A stretch of DNA of 64,000 nt from Prosthecobacter dejongeii (GCF_014203045.1 NZ_JACHIF010000005.1:310001-374000), one strand, 5' to 3'. Counted from the first letter of the stretch, positions 1 through 9,917 are shown. Notes: generated from the sequence alone by a model not told the origin. Made by a program: numbers and translations.

Positions 1-1141
1 TGTGTGGGATTTTGTTTTTACCGTTCTCGTCCTTGTAGCGCAGGTTCATCCGGCGGGCTTGGTAATCGCCAAAGCTGCTGCAACTGGAGACTTCCAGGTA
101 GGTGCCTTGGCCAGGAGCCCAGACTTCGATGTCGTAGGTCTTGGTGGACCCAAAGCCGATATCTCCGGTGCAGAGTTCAATGACACGGTAATGCAGGCCT
201 AACAACTGAAGCACTTTTTCGGCATTCGCCGTCAGGCTTTCCAGCTCGGCCATGCTCGTTTCTGGCGTGGTGATTTTTACCAACTCCACTTTGTCAAACT
301 GGTGCATGCGGATGAGGCCGCGCGTGCCCAGGCCAGCGCTACCGGCCTCGCGGCGGAAGCACGGGGTATAGGCCGCGTAGTTGATGGGAAGTTGGTCCAG
401 CTTCAGGATCTCATCGCGATGCAGGTTCGTCACCGGCACCTCAGCAGTGGGGATGAGGTAGAGATTATCTTCCGGGCTGTGATAGACTTGATCACCAAAC
501 TTGGGCAACTGGCCGGTGCCCACGAGGCACTCGGGCTTCACGAGCAGCGGCGGGCTGATTTCGTGATAACCGTGGACGGTGGTGTGGAGGTCCAGCAGAA
601 AGTTAATGAGGGTGCGTTCCAGTCGTGCACCCTGGCCGCGATAGACGACGAAGGCGCTGCCGGTGATTTTGGCCCCGGCTTCAAAATCAAGCAGGCCCAG
701 TTGCTGGCCAAGGACGGTGTGGTCCTTCGGCTCAAATTCAAACGTCGGCTTTTTCCCCCACACGCGGACTTCGGGGTTTTCCTCCGCGCTGTGGCCCACA
801 GGGCAGGCCTCGTGGGGCAGATTGGGCAGGCCTAGGAGGAGCTCGCGCTGGCGGGCGTCGGCACTGTCCGCATCGCGGCCGATCTGGTCAATGCGGTCAT
901 TGATGCCCCGCACTTCGGCCTCAATGGCGCTCGTGTCCTGGCCATTCTTTTTGGCGATGCCGATGTCCTTGCTGATGCGGTTGCGGTCGCCCTGCAGCTT
1001 CTGCCTCTCCGTCTCCGCCACGCGCCGGGCGGTGTCTATGGAGAGCACTTCATCCACGACGGACGCGTAGTCACCACTGCGGGTGGCGAGGCGTTCTTTG
1101 ACCAGATCAGGGTTGTCGCGGATGAGGCGGATATCGAGCAT
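1..1141 (-). CDS. serS: Seryl-tRNA synthetase, 3' end beyond window
   Basis: Charges tRNA-Ser with serine in the cytoplasm (class II aminoacyl-tRNA synthetase). The minus strand is open from an ATG at 1141 to the window edge, giving 380 residues. The family is about 420-430 residues long, so roughly the last 45 are missing. The N-terminus reads MLDIRLIRDNPDLVKERLATR, typical of SerRS. A charged coiled-coil arm rich in Arg, Glu and Lys follows (about residues 30-105). The catalytic core includes the motif 2 stretch TPCFRREAGSAG and, near the edge, a TYLEVSSCSSFGDYQARR-like motif. The gene is divergent from the secreted protein gene at 1397. Plus-strand frames over this gene are antisense shadows. 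Identification is by recognised family sequence. Confidence 0.96.
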   Translation of the reverse strand, partial: MLDIRLIRDNPDLVKERLATRSGDYASVVDEVLSIDTARRVAETERQKLQGDRNRISKDIGIAKKNGQDTSAIEAEVRGINDRIDQIGRDADSADARQRELLLGLPNLPHEACPVGHSAEENPEVRVWGKKPTFEFEPKDHTVLGQQLGLLDFEAGAKITGSAFVVYRGQGARLERTLINFLLDLHTTVHGYHEISPPLLVKPECLVGTGQLPKFGDQVYHSPEDNLYLIPTAEVPVTNLHRDEILKLDQLPINYAAYTPCFRREAGSAGLGTRGLIRMHQFDKVELVKITTPETSMAELESLTANAEKVLQLLGLHYRVIELCTGDIGFGSTKTYDIEVWAPGQGTYLEVSSCSSFGDYQARRMNLRYKDENGKNKIPH

Positions 1142-1396
1142 AGGGCGCGGAGATTAGCGGGAGAATGCGCGTTGTCGAGTGCCTGAGCCACTTTGTCCCG
1201 CAGAAGCCACCTTCTCACCAACAGTGCAGCACAGGAGCAATGCGCCTGCCTGCCTTGGAGAATCATTTTATCTCCGCCGAATGGAAGGTGGAGTATCGAA
1301 CTCCAGGACCCGCTCTGGGGTGAGCTTAGTGACGGCTCTGTCACGGAATGATCTTGCTTCCTTTGACTGAATCTCATAAGGAATACGGATAACTCC

Positions 1397-4300
1397 ATGA
1401 GAATTTATCCTTACTTCGTTCGCTTGCTAGCCTTCCTGGCGGTTCTCATGGTCAGTCAGCATCCTGCACAGGGGCAAGTATTTGCACTGGGGGGCGGCTC
1501 GTTGTTAGATGTGCATTTGGCCACTTTGACGGGACAGAAGGCCAAGGCGAATACCTTGGAGGTGTTGCCTACGGGCGAGATGCTCCTGGCCGGGCAGCTT
1601 TTAGATGGTTCGGGGAATCAGAAAATGATCGTCAGCCGTCTCTTAGCCAACGGGCAGCTAGATACCAACTTTGGCACCAGTGGATTTTTCACATTTTCAG
1701 AAAATACCCAGCCCTTTACCGTTCGTGCCTTGGCCCTTCAGAGCAGTGGTAAAATCATCGTGGCTGGCGATGCGGGAAGCACTTATTACATCCTGCGTCT
1801 GACAGCCCAAGGAACGTTGGACAATACCTTTGCCATCACTCGCTTTTCACATGCCTCCGCTGCCACCCTGACGGACGTGGTATCTTTGGCGAATGGGCGC
1901 ATCATCGTCTCTGGTAATGCTGTCCGCACGGGTGCTGCCGATTTAGATGCTGAGCTCTTTGGCATTGTCGCCGGCGGTGGCAGTGTGGATACCTCCTTTG
2001 GTACCAGCGGGCGGTATGTTTATGGAGGAAGTTCAGACCAGACCGTGACCAGTCTGCAAGTGCAGGCCGATGGTCGGGTGCTCTATGCAGGCAGCACTTC
2101 CAATGGAGCGTTCGCTTACGTTGGCCGTCTCTCAGCCACGGGAGTGACGGATACCAACTTTGCGAATTTCAATGGGCGCCTGCTCACCTCTACCACTGGC
2201 GGCAGCGCCAGCAATAACCAAGGCGTGCGAGCGCTGGCGCTGGATGTGGAGCAGAATATCGTCGCTGCCGTGACCAGTTCTCCTTCCAGTAATGAAATGG
2301 GAGTCATGCGCTTTACTCCCACAGGTGCACTGGACACCACCTTTTCTAATGATGGCATCCACACTTTCACCTTCGGTTCCCCCTCCTGGGTGCCGGGAGA
2401 TGTGCTCGTCCAGAGGGATGGCCGCATCATCATTGCGGCCCATGTGCCGGGGCAGCCAAATACTTCGCAGATCCGCCTACGCCGCCTGGAGTGGAATGGC
2501 CAGACAGACAGTTCCTTTGGTGGCACTGGAGATGTCACTTACACCCTGGGCAGCGGTGGAAACCTGCTGGCAGGGCTGCGGGATGACCCCGCAAACAATT
2601 ACCTTTTCATCGGCACTACGCGGGTAGGCACTGATCCGCTCGATTCCATGGCCGTCTTGCGGGTGCTACGTGGTAACAATGCACCTGTTCCTGGTCTCTC
2701 CATCCTTTCCACCCCGCCAGACCGCACCCTGCAGGCAGGTCAAAACACCCAGATCCATGCGGATGTGGCTGTGCTCGATGGCGTGGCTGCGGTGTACAGT
2801 TGGTATTGTAATAATACCTTGTTAGCTCGTACGCAGGAGCCCAGTTACAGTTTCTCCGCCCAGGGCAGCCATGAAGGCACTTGGCGTTTGGAGGTAACCG
2901 GCCAGGGCCCCACCCAGCGCATCACCCAGACGAGTGCGCCTTTCCAGATCACCGTGAGTCAGCCGCCTGTCCTCAGTCTCCCTCCGCCTGGTCGTTCCCA
3001 AGTCTTCATCGGCACCTTCGGGTACAGTTCCTACCTTTACAGTGGCCGCCTGCCGGCCACCTGCAAAGTCTATACCGATGGCGAGGTGGTCAATACCTTC
3101 AATATCAACGGTAATTACATTACCTTCAGTCTCTTTGAAAACACCCCTGCTACCCGCACCCACCACATCGTGGTGACCAATGCCGATGGCGAAATACGTA
3201 GCGACGACTTTGTCGTGGATTACGTCAACGACCCCTACATCCAACCCCACAATAATCTTCTCATCTCACTCGGTGAAACCTTCCAGATAGCGCCCACTAT
3301 CTTCACCAATTACGAGTGGCGCAGCAGTTGGAAACTCAATGGCAAAGCCCTCCCCCTGGCCAACACCGTGGCCGAATACACTGTGGGGGCGGCCACCTTT
3401 GCCGATGCCGGTACCTACAGCTTCACGGCACGCACCATCACTGGCAGCTACACGCGCGACATCCGCGTTGCCGTCATGGATAGCCGCCCCCGCAATCACC
3501 AGATCGCTGTTGGGCGCAAATTTAAACTGACCATCCCCATCGTCGGGTCAGGCCTCACCTATAGCTGGACTCACAATGGCGAGCCCCTAGAGGCCCGCCC
3601 GGGTCTCAGTGGCGTGGACAGCCCAACCCTTACCTTTGCCTCTCCGACGGCAGCGGATGAAGGTTCGTATGCTTGCACGGCTAGGTTCATCCCCAATGAG
3701 CTCGGTGCGAACGAGCTCACCTGCGCAGAACAGACGCTCACCATCGTCAGTGCGGTGCCTACTTTAGAGGCCTTCACGCTGGAGCCTGCCCAGATCGGCC
3801 TCTTTTATCAGGCTGAACTCCCTCTGCCTGAGCAAGCAGACCGCTTCACGGTCAAAGGTCTGCCTTCAGGCTTCAGTTACGACCCTATTTCCCACATCCT
3901 CAGCGGCACACCCACCAAGTCTGGTCGCTACACGCTCACCTTCACCGCAGTGAACCCTCTCGGCAGCTCCGCGCCGGTTAAAGTTCTGCTTGAGGTGCCC
4001 ACCCTCCCGACGGGAACCTATGGCCGTTTTTACGGAACGCTCTTCGATGGTGTCCTTTCCTCTGTGATTGATGTCACCATCACGCCGGACGGGCGCTTCA
4101 CTGGGAAAGTCAGCGCCAGCAACCACGCTGGGCGCAGCGGTCACGTCGGCTTCACTGGCAGCATGGTCAATGGCCAGGACCTCGGCACCAGCAGCAGTCG
4201 CTACCACGGCACCGCCCGGCTAGCCCTCACGAGCGCTCTCGGCGGCTCTATCAGCCACGATGGCCCTAGCACCTTCCACTTCCAGGTCGAAAACGGCGGC

Positions 4301-5245
4301 TTTGAATGTTACTTGGAAATTCCTTACACCAGTCCAGAAAACGGCTCTGGGGTGCAGTCCCTCAGTGGCAATCTCATCCATTGCCCCTACAGCAGCAAAG
4401 CCCCTCTGGATGCCGGATACCGTGGCATCTTTAACCTCGGCTTCGACCCCGCCGACGGTAGCGACTCCCGCCCCGGCGGCAGCAGCTTTACCCGCGCCAC
4501 CGTCAGCTCTAGCGGTGTCTTTAGCCAGGTAGGAAAATTAGCCGATGGCACTACCCTCACCTCCTCCGCTCCTGTTAATCAAGACTTCACGATCAACAGC
4601 TTGCGTCACCTCTACGGCAACCGAGGCGGCATCCTCTACACCTACAGCCTCAATCCCGGCAGCCAAGGGCCTGACTATCTCAATGCTAGCATTAGCGGCA
4701 GCTTCACCTGGATAAAAACTGCCGCCAGCTACACCGGCCAAAAGAACTACCCCATCGAGATCAACACCACGGTCGCCCTCAATGCCTGCGGCAAATACCT
4801 GAAGCCCAACCATCCCAGCGGCCTCACCGGTCCGCTCATGTTGAACACGAACGTCGGCGCTGATAATCTTTACCTGTCCACCCTCGGTGTCAGTGTTTAC
4901 ACCACCCTCCGCAAGGATCACAGCGTGGTCATCCCACCTGACCTCGACGGAGACTCGTTTACCCTCAAAAGCATCAAATTTAATCCTGCCACAGGCCACT
5001 TCAGCGCCACCGGCAGTCTCGTCATTCTCGTCGAAGAAACCTACGACCCCGAGACCGATACCTACAAAAGCAAGTACCGTCGCCAGCCCTACAACATGCA
5101 AGGCCTCATCATCCGTGAGCCCAATAGCCTCAGCAGCTTCGGCCTCGGTTACGGCCTCGTTCCTGAGACCTTCCTGCGGCCGGATACCGAGCAACTCATC
5201 CGCCTAAACCGCAGCTACGCCGTGGACCTCCGCAGCGCCTTCTGA
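1397..5245 (+). CDS. Secreted delta-60 repeat / Ig-like domain protein
   Basis: 1282 residues, function unknown. Residues 1-26 form a signal peptide ending QGQ. Residues about 40-430 hold repeated units of roughly 60 residues with the pattern G.LDT.FG..G ... ALQ..GKI..AG, matching the delta-60 repeat family found in large secreted bacterial proteins. Several Ig-like segments follow (about 435-520, 620-700 and 700-790, with YSW and GTYS/GSYAC motifs). A putative-Ig segment (SGFSYDPISHILSGTPTKSG) lies near 830-870. A C-terminal region of about 400 residues, beginning GTYGRFYGTLFDG, is rich in Gly, Ser and Thr. Start ATG 1397 has AAGGAA 13 nt upstream. No sorting signal is evident at the C-terminus. 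It is probably exported or surface-located; the substrate is not predictable. Confidence 0.85.
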   Translation: MRIYPYFVRLLAFLAVLMVSQHPAQGQVFALGGGSLLDVHLATLTGQKAKANTLEVLPTGEMLLAGQLLDGSGNQKMIVSRLLANGQLDTNFGTSGFFTFSENTQPFTVRALALQSSGKIIVAGDAGSTYYILRLTAQGTLDNTFAITRFSHASAATLTDVVSLANGRIIVSGNAVRTGAADLDAELFGIVAGGGSVDTSFGTSGRYVYGGSSDQTVTSLQVQADGRVLYAGSTSNGAFAYVGRLSATGVTDTNFANFNGRLLTSTTGGSASNNQGVRALALDVEQNIVAAVTSSPSSNEMGVMRFTPTGALDTTFSNDGIHTFTFGSPSWVPGDVLVQRDGRIIIAAHVPGQPNTSQIRLRRLEWNGQTDSSFGGTGDVTYTLGSGGNLLAGLRDDPANNYLFIGTTRVGTDPLDSMAVLRVLRGNNAPVPGLSILSTPPDRTLQAGQNTQIHADVAVLDGVAAVYSWYCNNTLLARTQEPSYSFSAQGSHEGTWRLEVTGQGPTQRITQTSAPFQITVSQPPVLSLPPPGRSQVFIGTFGYSSYLYSGRLPATCKVYTDGEVVNTFNINGNYITFSLFENTPATRTHHIVVTNADGEIRSDDFVVDYVNDPYIQPHNNLLISLGETFQIAPTIFTNYEWRSSWKLNGKALPLANTVAEYTVGAATFADAGTYSFTARTITGSYTRDIRVAVMDSRPRNHQIAVGRKFKLTIPIVGSGLTYSWTHNGEPLEARPGLSGVDSPTLTFASPTAADEGSYACTARFIPNELGANELTCAEQTLTIVSAVPTLEAFTLEPAQIGLFYQAELPLPEQADRFTVKGLPSGFSYDPISHILSGTPTKSGRYTLTFTAVNPLGSSAPVKVLLEVPTLPTGTYGRFYGTLFDGVLSSVIDVTITPDGRFTGKVSASNHAGRSGHVGFTGSMVNGQDLGTSSSRYHGTARLALTSALGGSISHDGPSTFHFQVENGGFECYLEIPYTSPENGSGVQSLSGNLIHCPYSSKAPLDAGYRGIFNLGFDPADGSDSRPGGSSFTRATVSSSGVFSQVGKLADGTTLTSSAPVNQDFTINSLRHLYGNRGGILYTYSLNPGSQGPDYLNASISGSFTWIKTAASYTGQKNYPIEINTTVALNACGKYLKPNHPSGLTGPLMLNTNVGADNLYLSTLGVSVYTTLRKDHSVVIPPDLDGDSFTLKSIKFNPATGHFSATGSLVILVEETYDPETDTYKSKYRRQPYNMQGLIIREPNSLSSFGLGYGLVPETFLRPDTEQLIRLNRSYAVDLRSAF

Positions 5246-5330
5246 ACCAAAGGCTTTTCCTCTTCCTCTTTTTGATCGACGATTCCAGACATGGGCTGGG
5301 CAAAAGGGGGATCGGATGAAAACAAGATGC

Positions 5331-5363
5331 AAAAAAAGAGCCTGTCAGTGACGACAGGCTCTT
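5331..5363 (-). terminator. Rho-independent terminator of the DEAD-box helicase gene
   Basis: Perfect 11-bp stem AAGAGCCTGTC / GACAGGCTCTT with a 6-nt loop. On the minus strand it is followed by a run of seven T, 40 nt past the helicase stop. The plus-strand side has no T-run, so it mainly serves the minus-strand gene, although the stem also sits just downstream of the plus-strand gene ending at 5245. Confidence 0.85.
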
Positions 5364-5402
5364 GATGAATCCGAGGATCAAACCCTCAGTTAAAGGGGAA
5401 GA

Positions 5403-7397
5403 TCAGTCTTCCCAGCGGCGGCCTTTGAAGCCACTTCCTGGGCCACCCTGGGGCTTGCCACCGAATTTGCCACCACCGCCACCGTAGGGTTTGCGAAAGC
5501 CACCTGGCTTGGCTCCACCACCGTAACTTGGCTTGCTGCCGAAACCACGAGGACCAAAGCTGCTGCGCTGGCCGCCACCACCGTCTTGGCGGTCGGCAAG
5601 GTTCATGCGGACGTCGCGGCCACGGTAATTGGTGCCGGTAACCGTGGTGATGACGGTTTCTACATGATCTTCAGGGACCTCCACGTAAGCGCATTTTTCG
5701 AAAATTTCGATCGTGCCGAGGGTGCCGCTGGGGATCTTCGCCGTGTTGTAGATCATGCCGGCGATGTCGCCTGGGCGGGCATTGTCCATGCCGCCAATGT
5801 TCACGAAAAGGCGCACCATGCCGGAGCGAGGGCCTTTTTGTACAAATGAGCGGGAGCGCATCGGTGCTGGGCCAAAGTCATCACGAGGTTCCTGGTAGGA
5901 AGGAGCCGGCGCATCCTGGCGGCGGGGGCCTTCATCACGGGCTGGTTCTTCGGCGCGTGGGGCATCAGCCGGACGAGGCACCGGGGGGGAGTCACCTGCA
6001 GCAGCGGTGCGGCCAGTGACGGCGGACTGCTGGCTGGGGACAAACTCACGCTGCGGCTGCTGTGGGCGCTGGTTGGCGCGGTCTTCGATGATCTGCTCAC
6101 CCTCACGGGAGAATTCCTTCATCCACAGGTCCAGCACAGCGCTGAGGATATCGGTCGGGTCAAAACCAGCGTCCAGCAGGCGCTGCACGGTGTGCTCATG
6201 CTTCGTGTAGCTGCCAGCTTCCAGGGTGGCTTTGAGCTTCTCAAAGGTCTGGTCCACGCGGGTGGCTTCCAGTTCTTCTTGGGAAGGAACTTTGGCGCGG
6301 GTGACTTTGGCATTCGTGAAGCGCTGGATGCGCTGCATGAGGTAGATTTCACGGCCTGCGACGAGGCTGACGGCGGTGCCTTTGCGCCCGGCACGGCCGG
6401 TACGGCCGATGCGGTGCACGTAGTCTTCCGTGTCATACGGAAGCTCAAAGTTCACGATGAGGTCAATGTCATTGACGTCCAGACCGCGAGCGGCCACGTC
6501 CGTCGCCACAAGTACTTCGATGGTGCCATTGCGGAAGTTCCGCATCACACGTTCACGCATCACTTGGTTGAGATCGCCATGCAGGCGGTCTGCCGCATAA
6601 CCACGGGCAGTGAGGGCATCCACCGTGTCATCCACCGCCTTTTTCGTATTGGCGAAGACGATAGTGAGGCGGGGGGAATCCATATCCAGCACGCGGCAGA
6701 GGACTTCCGTTTTGCTGCGGCCCTGCACTTCATAGTAGCGCTGCTCGATGGTCGGCACCGTCATCGCTTTTTGTTCGATGGTGATGGTGGCCGGGTTATT
6801 CGTGTACCGGTCAATGAGACGGCGGATGCGCGGATCAAAGGTGGCGGAGAAGAAGATGGTCTGGCGCTCTTTCGGCACGGCCTGCATCAGACGCTCAATC
6901 TCGTCGGCAAAGCCCATGTCCAGCATTTCGTCGGCTTCATCAAAGACGAGGGTCTTGAGGTCATCCAGACGGAGGGTGCCACGATCCACAAAGTCCAGGA
7001 TACGGCCAGGAGTTCCGACGACGATCTGGGAGCCCATCTGCAGAGCGCGGATCTGGCGGTCATAGGAGGAGCCACCGTAGATCGGTGTCGCGCGGACGCC
7101 TTCTTTGAAGGAGGCCACTTTGTGAATCTCGGCGCAGACCTGCATGGCCAGCTCACGTGTCGGGCACATGATCAGGACCTGGGTGCTGCGGCTCGTCGGG
7201 TCAATGCGATCCACGGCTGGAAGGCCGAAGGCGAGGGTCTTGCCGGAACCGGTCTGGCTCTGGCCAACGACGTCACGACCCGTGAGGGCGACGGGGATGG
7301 CCTGGGCCTGGATGGGGGAGGGTTGTTCGAAGCCTTGGGCCGCGATTGCTTTCATTAGCTCGGGCGAAAGGCCGAGATCTGCGAATGTCTTTTCCAT
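5403..7397 (-). CDS. DEAD-box ATP-dependent RNA helicase with DbpA-like domain
   Basis: 664 residues from ATG 7397. The open frame extends further upstream, but the helicase homology starts exactly at MEKTFADLGLSPELMKAI. An ATP-dependent RNA-unwinding enzyme of the DeaD/CsdA type, likely acting in ribosome assembly or cold adaptation. Visible motifs: Q-motif (FEQPSPIQ), motif I SQTGSGKT (about 47-54), PTRELA, DEAD inside FDEADEML, SAT, and HRIGRTGRAGRKG. After residue about 430 comes a charged Pro/Arg/Glu linker, then a DbpA RNA-binding-like domain (RLFVNIGGMDNARPGDIAG), and finally a Gly/Lys/Arg-rich tail ending RRWED. The long 329-nt space before the start could hold a regulated leader, as is common for cold-inducible helicases (inference). 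Confidence 0.95.
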   Translation of the reverse strand: MEKTFADLGLSPELMKAIAAQGFEQPSPIQAQAIPVALTGRDVVGQSQTGSGKTLAFGLPAVDRIDPTSRSTQVLIMCPTRELAMQVCAEIHKVASFKEGVRATPIYGGSSYDRQIRALQMGSQIVVGTPGRILDFVDRGTLRLDDLKTLVFDEADEMLDMGFADEIERLMQAVPKERQTIFFSATFDPRIRRLIDRYTNNPATITIEQKAMTVPTIEQRYYEVQGRSKTEVLCRVLDMDSPRLTIVFANTKKAVDDTVDALTARGYAADRLHGDLNQVMRERVMRNFRNGTIEVLVATDVAARGLDVNDIDLIVNFELPYDTEDYVHRIGRTGRAGRKGTAVSLVAGREIYLMQRIQRFTNAKVTRAKVPSQEELEATRVDQTFEKLKATLEAGSYTKHEHTVQRLLDAGFDPTDILSAVLDLWMKEFSREGEQIIEDRANQRPQQPQREFVPSQQSAVTGRTAAAGDSPPVPRPADAPRAEEPARDEGPRRQDAPAPSYQEPRDDFGPAPMRSRSFVQKGPRSGMVRLFVNIGGMDNARPGDIAGMIYNTAKIPSGTLGTIEIFEKCAYVEVPEDHVETVITTVTGTNYRGRDVRMNLADRQDGGGGQRSSFGPRGFGSKPSYGGGAKPGGFRKPYGGGGGKFGGKPQGGPGSGFKGRRWED

Positions 7398-7726
7398 GTA
7401 TGTTACGTGCCGGCAGGTAGGCTTCCGTGAGCGGGCAACCTGTCGCAGTAAGGGCGTCTCTGTGAGAGGAGACGGGATCACCACCAGATCTGGCGGGCTA
7501 CATGTCAAACTTCGGCCCCAAGTGGGGAAGCGGTTAAAAACCGGTTCGCAGGATTCCATGAATCGTGGAAAACGCAAGCAGTGTTTGTTAGCGGGGCGGT
7601 GTCGCAGTGGTCCTGAGCGAGGTCTGACGCCACTGCATTTCAGCACCCATCGATTTCGAATTGGGGCCATGAGACGTCTTTGTTCGTCCTTTTCGATTCG
7701 ACAATTTTAGGCGCACAGGTCTAGTC
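7398..7726. other. Divergent intergenic region, no gene seen
   Basis: 329 bases between the divergent helicase (minus) and the gene at 7727 (plus). It should contain both promoters and a long helicase leader. No convincing small ORF, tRNA, or promoter pair with good spacing was found by eye. Confidence 0.5.
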
Positions 7727-8974
7727 ATGACCATGACCTGTCGCCGTCATTTCATCCAGACTTCCGTCTCCGCCCTTTTTGCTTCCCGCCTCGGTTTGTC
7801 CGCCCAGGCGGCAGACGGCATCAAGGTACGCCAGATCACCCAGGGGCCAAAGCATCATTGGTTCGCCTATTATGACAAGGACCAGTTCAGCCCAGACAAC
7901 CGCTACGTGCTGGGCAATGAAGTGGACTTTGAGCATCGGTCTCCTACAGCAGGGGACAAGATCAAAGTAGGCATGGTGGACCTGCAGGATGGGGATAAAT
8001 GGATCGAGCTGGGCGAATCCCACGCGTGGAACTGGCAGCAGGGTTGCATGCTCCAGTGGGTGCCTGGAACGGAAAGTACCGTCATGTGGAATGACCGGGT
8101 GGAGGGCCAGTTCGTCTGCCACCTGCTGGATGTGAAGACGCAGAAAAAGCGCACGCTTCCACACCCGGTGTACAACCTCAGCCCAGATGGCAAATGGGGC
8201 ATCGCCCCAGATTTCCGACGACTCAATGACACCCGGCCAGGGTATGGTTATGCGGGAGTACCAGACCCAAACAAAGACGAGCTAGCGCCCGAGGATGCTG
8301 GGATCTGGAAGATCAACCTGGAGACAGGAGAGCAAAAGCTCATCATCACCTTCGCCCAAGCGGCAGCGATTCCTTATGAAGGGGGCTTTAGTCCGAATGC
8401 CAAGCATTGGTTCAATCACTTGTTATTCTCGCCGGATGGCAGCCGCTTCATTTTCCTGCATCGTTGGAAGGGCGATGGGGACAAAACTTTCAATACCCGC
8501 CTCTTCACGGCCAAGGCGGACGGTTCGGACCTTTACATCCTCGATCCGTTAGGCAAAACCTCCCACTTCGTTTGGAGGGATCCTCAACACGTTTTTGCCT
8601 GGGCCTTCCACCCCAGTCATGGAGATCGTTTTTACCTTTATAAAGACAAAACCCGTGAGGTCGAAGTCGTGGGTAAGGACAAAATGCCCCGCAACGGCCA
8701 CAATACCTACGTGCCGCACACCCAGAATGAATGGGTGCTGAATGATTGCTACCCGGACAAGGAGCGCATGCAGACCCCGTACCTCTACCACATCCCGACC
8801 GACCGCCGGGTGGACTTAGGGCACTTCTACAGTCCGGCTTTTTACACTGGGGAATGGCGCTGTGATACCCACCCCCGCAGCAGTCGGGATGGGCGTCTCG
8901 TCTGCATAGATTCGCCTCACAACAAAGGACGCCAGATGTATTTGATCGAGATTCACGACATCGTGGGGACTTGA
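7727..8974 (+). CDS. Secreted beta-propeller-like protein, possibly lyase-related
   Basis: 415 residues. The N-terminus (MTMTCRRHFIQTSVSALFASRLGLSAQA) has an RRHFIQ segment followed by a hydrophobic stretch, a possible Tat-type or ordinary signal peptide. The body has recurring WD40-like/PD40 segments (FSPDNRYVLG, LSPDGKWG, LLFSPDGSRFIFLHRW, SSRDGRLVCIDSPH), suggesting a propeller fold. These loosely resemble oligogalacturonate-lyase-type propellers; I cannot confirm enzyme activity. A second ATG six bases downstream is an alternative start. Many histidines and aspartates in conserved-looking turns would suit metal or sugar binding (inference). It is followed 106 nt later by ndk on the same strand. 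Confidence 0.7.
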   Translation: MTMTCRRHFIQTSVSALFASRLGLSAQAADGIKVRQITQGPKHHWFAYYDKDQFSPDNRYVLGNEVDFEHRSPTAGDKIKVGMVDLQDGDKWIELGESHAWNWQQGCMLQWVPGTESTVMWNDRVEGQFVCHLLDVKTQKKRTLPHPVYNLSPDGKWGIAPDFRRLNDTRPGYGYAGVPDPNKDELAPEDAGIWKINLETGEQKLIITFAQAAAIPYEGGFSPNAKHWFNHLLFSPDGSRFIFLHRWKGDGDKTFNTRLFTAKADGSDLYILDPLGKTSHFVWRDPQHVFAWAFHPSHGDRFYLYKDKTREVEVVGKDKMPRNGHNTYVPHTQNEWVLNDCYPDKERMQTPYLYHIPTDRRVDLGHFYSPAFYTGEWRCDTHPRSSRDGRLVCIDSPHNKGRQMYLIEIHDIVGT

Positions 8975-9080
8975 TGGCTACGCCCACGAGGGTTCAAGCC
9001 ATCATGGAGGCACCCTTCCTTCTTGCTTGACTCCATGGCACATGGACAGCACCTTCCGCGCCCTTTTTCCAACCCCCACT

Positions 9081-9506
9081 ATGGCCCAAGAAACATCCCT
9101 CCTCCTGCTGAAGCCCGACTGCGTCGCCCAAGGTCTCAATGGCGAAGTCCTCAAGCGTCTGGAGGCCGAAGGCTTCCGTGTGCGCGGCATCAAAATGATC
9201 CAGCTCACCGACGAGCTGTTGAAGGACCACTATTCCCACATCGCCGATAAACCCTTCTTCCCTGAAGTCGCCGGGTTCATGAAAAGCAAGCCCGTCATCG
9301 CCGTGGCCCTTGCCGGTGAAAATGTCATCTCCCACGTCCGCGACCTCTTGGGCCCAACGGATTCCAAGGCGGCTCCTAAAGGCACCATCCGGGGTGACTT
9401 TGGCAGCGATAAAATGACCAATGTGGTTCATGCCTCCGACTCCCCAGAGGCGGCTGCGGTGGAACTGAAACGGTTTTTCAAGGACGGCGAAATCTTCAAT
9501 TACTAA
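9081..9506 (+). CDS. ndk: Nucleoside diphosphate kinase
   Basis: 141 residues from ATG 9081; the frame is open further upstream, but family homology begins at MAQETSLLLLKPDCV. It transfers the gamma phosphate of ATP to NDPs through a phosphohistidine intermediate, maintaining cytoplasmic NTP pools. The catalytic histidine lies in NVVHASDSPE. The KPD motif near the N-terminus and the R.GD.G region (GTIRGDFGSDK) are present. Length matches the usual 135-150 residues. rpmB follows 90 nt later but has its own promoter, so the two are probably separate units. Confidence 0.97.
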   Translation: MAQETSLLLLKPDCVAQGLNGEVLKRLEAEGFRVRGIKMIQLTDELLKDHYSHIADKPFFPEVAGFMKSKPVIAVALAGENVISHVRDLLGPTDSKAAPKGTIRGDFGSDKMTNVVHASDSPEAAAVELKRFFKDGEIFNY

Positions 9507-9535
9507 CCCATCGGTGCAAAAAAATGTTTCTGAGG

Positions 9536-9563
9536 TTGACGCGCCCGCGTCCTCAGCTACTAT
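9536..9563 (+). promoter_or_regulatory. Sigma-70-type promoter of rpmB
   Basis: TTGACG at 9536-9541, a 16-nt spacer, then TACTAT at 9558-9563. The -10 box is 33 nt upstream of the rpmB ATG. The same architecture (TTGACG, 16 nt, TAGAAT) precedes rpsU at 52481, which strengthens the call. Confidence 0.7.
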
Positions 9564-9596
9564 CGCGCCCCAATTTTTTTCTCAAGGAGCACTCAC

Positions 9597-9860
9597 ATGG
9601 CCAAAGTTTGTCAAATCACCGGAGCTGGCGTTACACGCGGCCACCACATTCATCGCAGCGGTAAAGCTAAGAAGGAAGGTGGTATCGGTAAGCACATCAC
9701 CAAGCGTGTGAAGCGCGTTATTTATCCGAACCTTCGCCACAAGCGCATTTTCGTTCCTGAGCTCAATGCCTGGGTGAATGTCAAGCTTACCGCTCGTGCG
9801 CTGAAAACCATGGACAAAAACGGTGCCTTCAAGACCTTGAAGGAAGCTGGTTTGATCTGA
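9597..9860 (+). CDS. rpmB: 50S ribosomal protein L28
   Basis: 87 residues, a basic large-subunit protein. The N-terminus MAKVCQITGAGVTRGHHIHRSG and the stretch RFVPEL-like IFVPELNAWVNVKLTARALKT match bacterial L28 (usually 70-100 residues). Start ATG 9597 is preceded by AAGGAG at 9584-9589, 7 nt away, one of the few clear Shine-Dalgarno sequences in the window. Flanked by a good promoter and a rho-independent terminator, so it appears to be a monocistronic unit. Confidence 0.97.
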   Translation: MAKVCQITGAGVTRGHHIHRSGKAKKEGGIGKHITKRVKRVIYPNLRHKRIFVPELNAWVNVKLTARALKTMDKNGAFKTLKEAGLI

Positions 9861-9886
9861 TTCTTTTCGTTGTTTGTTGGTGTTTT

Positions 9887-9917
9887 AAGGGCAGGTCCGA
9901 AAGGCCTGCCCTTTTTT
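9887..9917 (+). terminator. Rho-independent terminator of rpmB
   Basis: Stem GGGCAGG (9889-9895) / CCTGCCC (9905-9911), flanked by AA and followed by six T (9912-9917). It lies 28 nt after the rpmB stop. Confidence 0.85.

Noticed and set aside
2-1070. Plus-strand open frames at 2-202, 302-835 and 663-1070
   Set aside because: They are antisense to a continuous, recognisable seryl-tRNA synthetase on the minus strand.
6192-7358. 388-residue plus-strand frame over the helicase gene
   Set aside because: Antisense to highly conserved DEAD-box motifs; long only because of GC-rich codon use.
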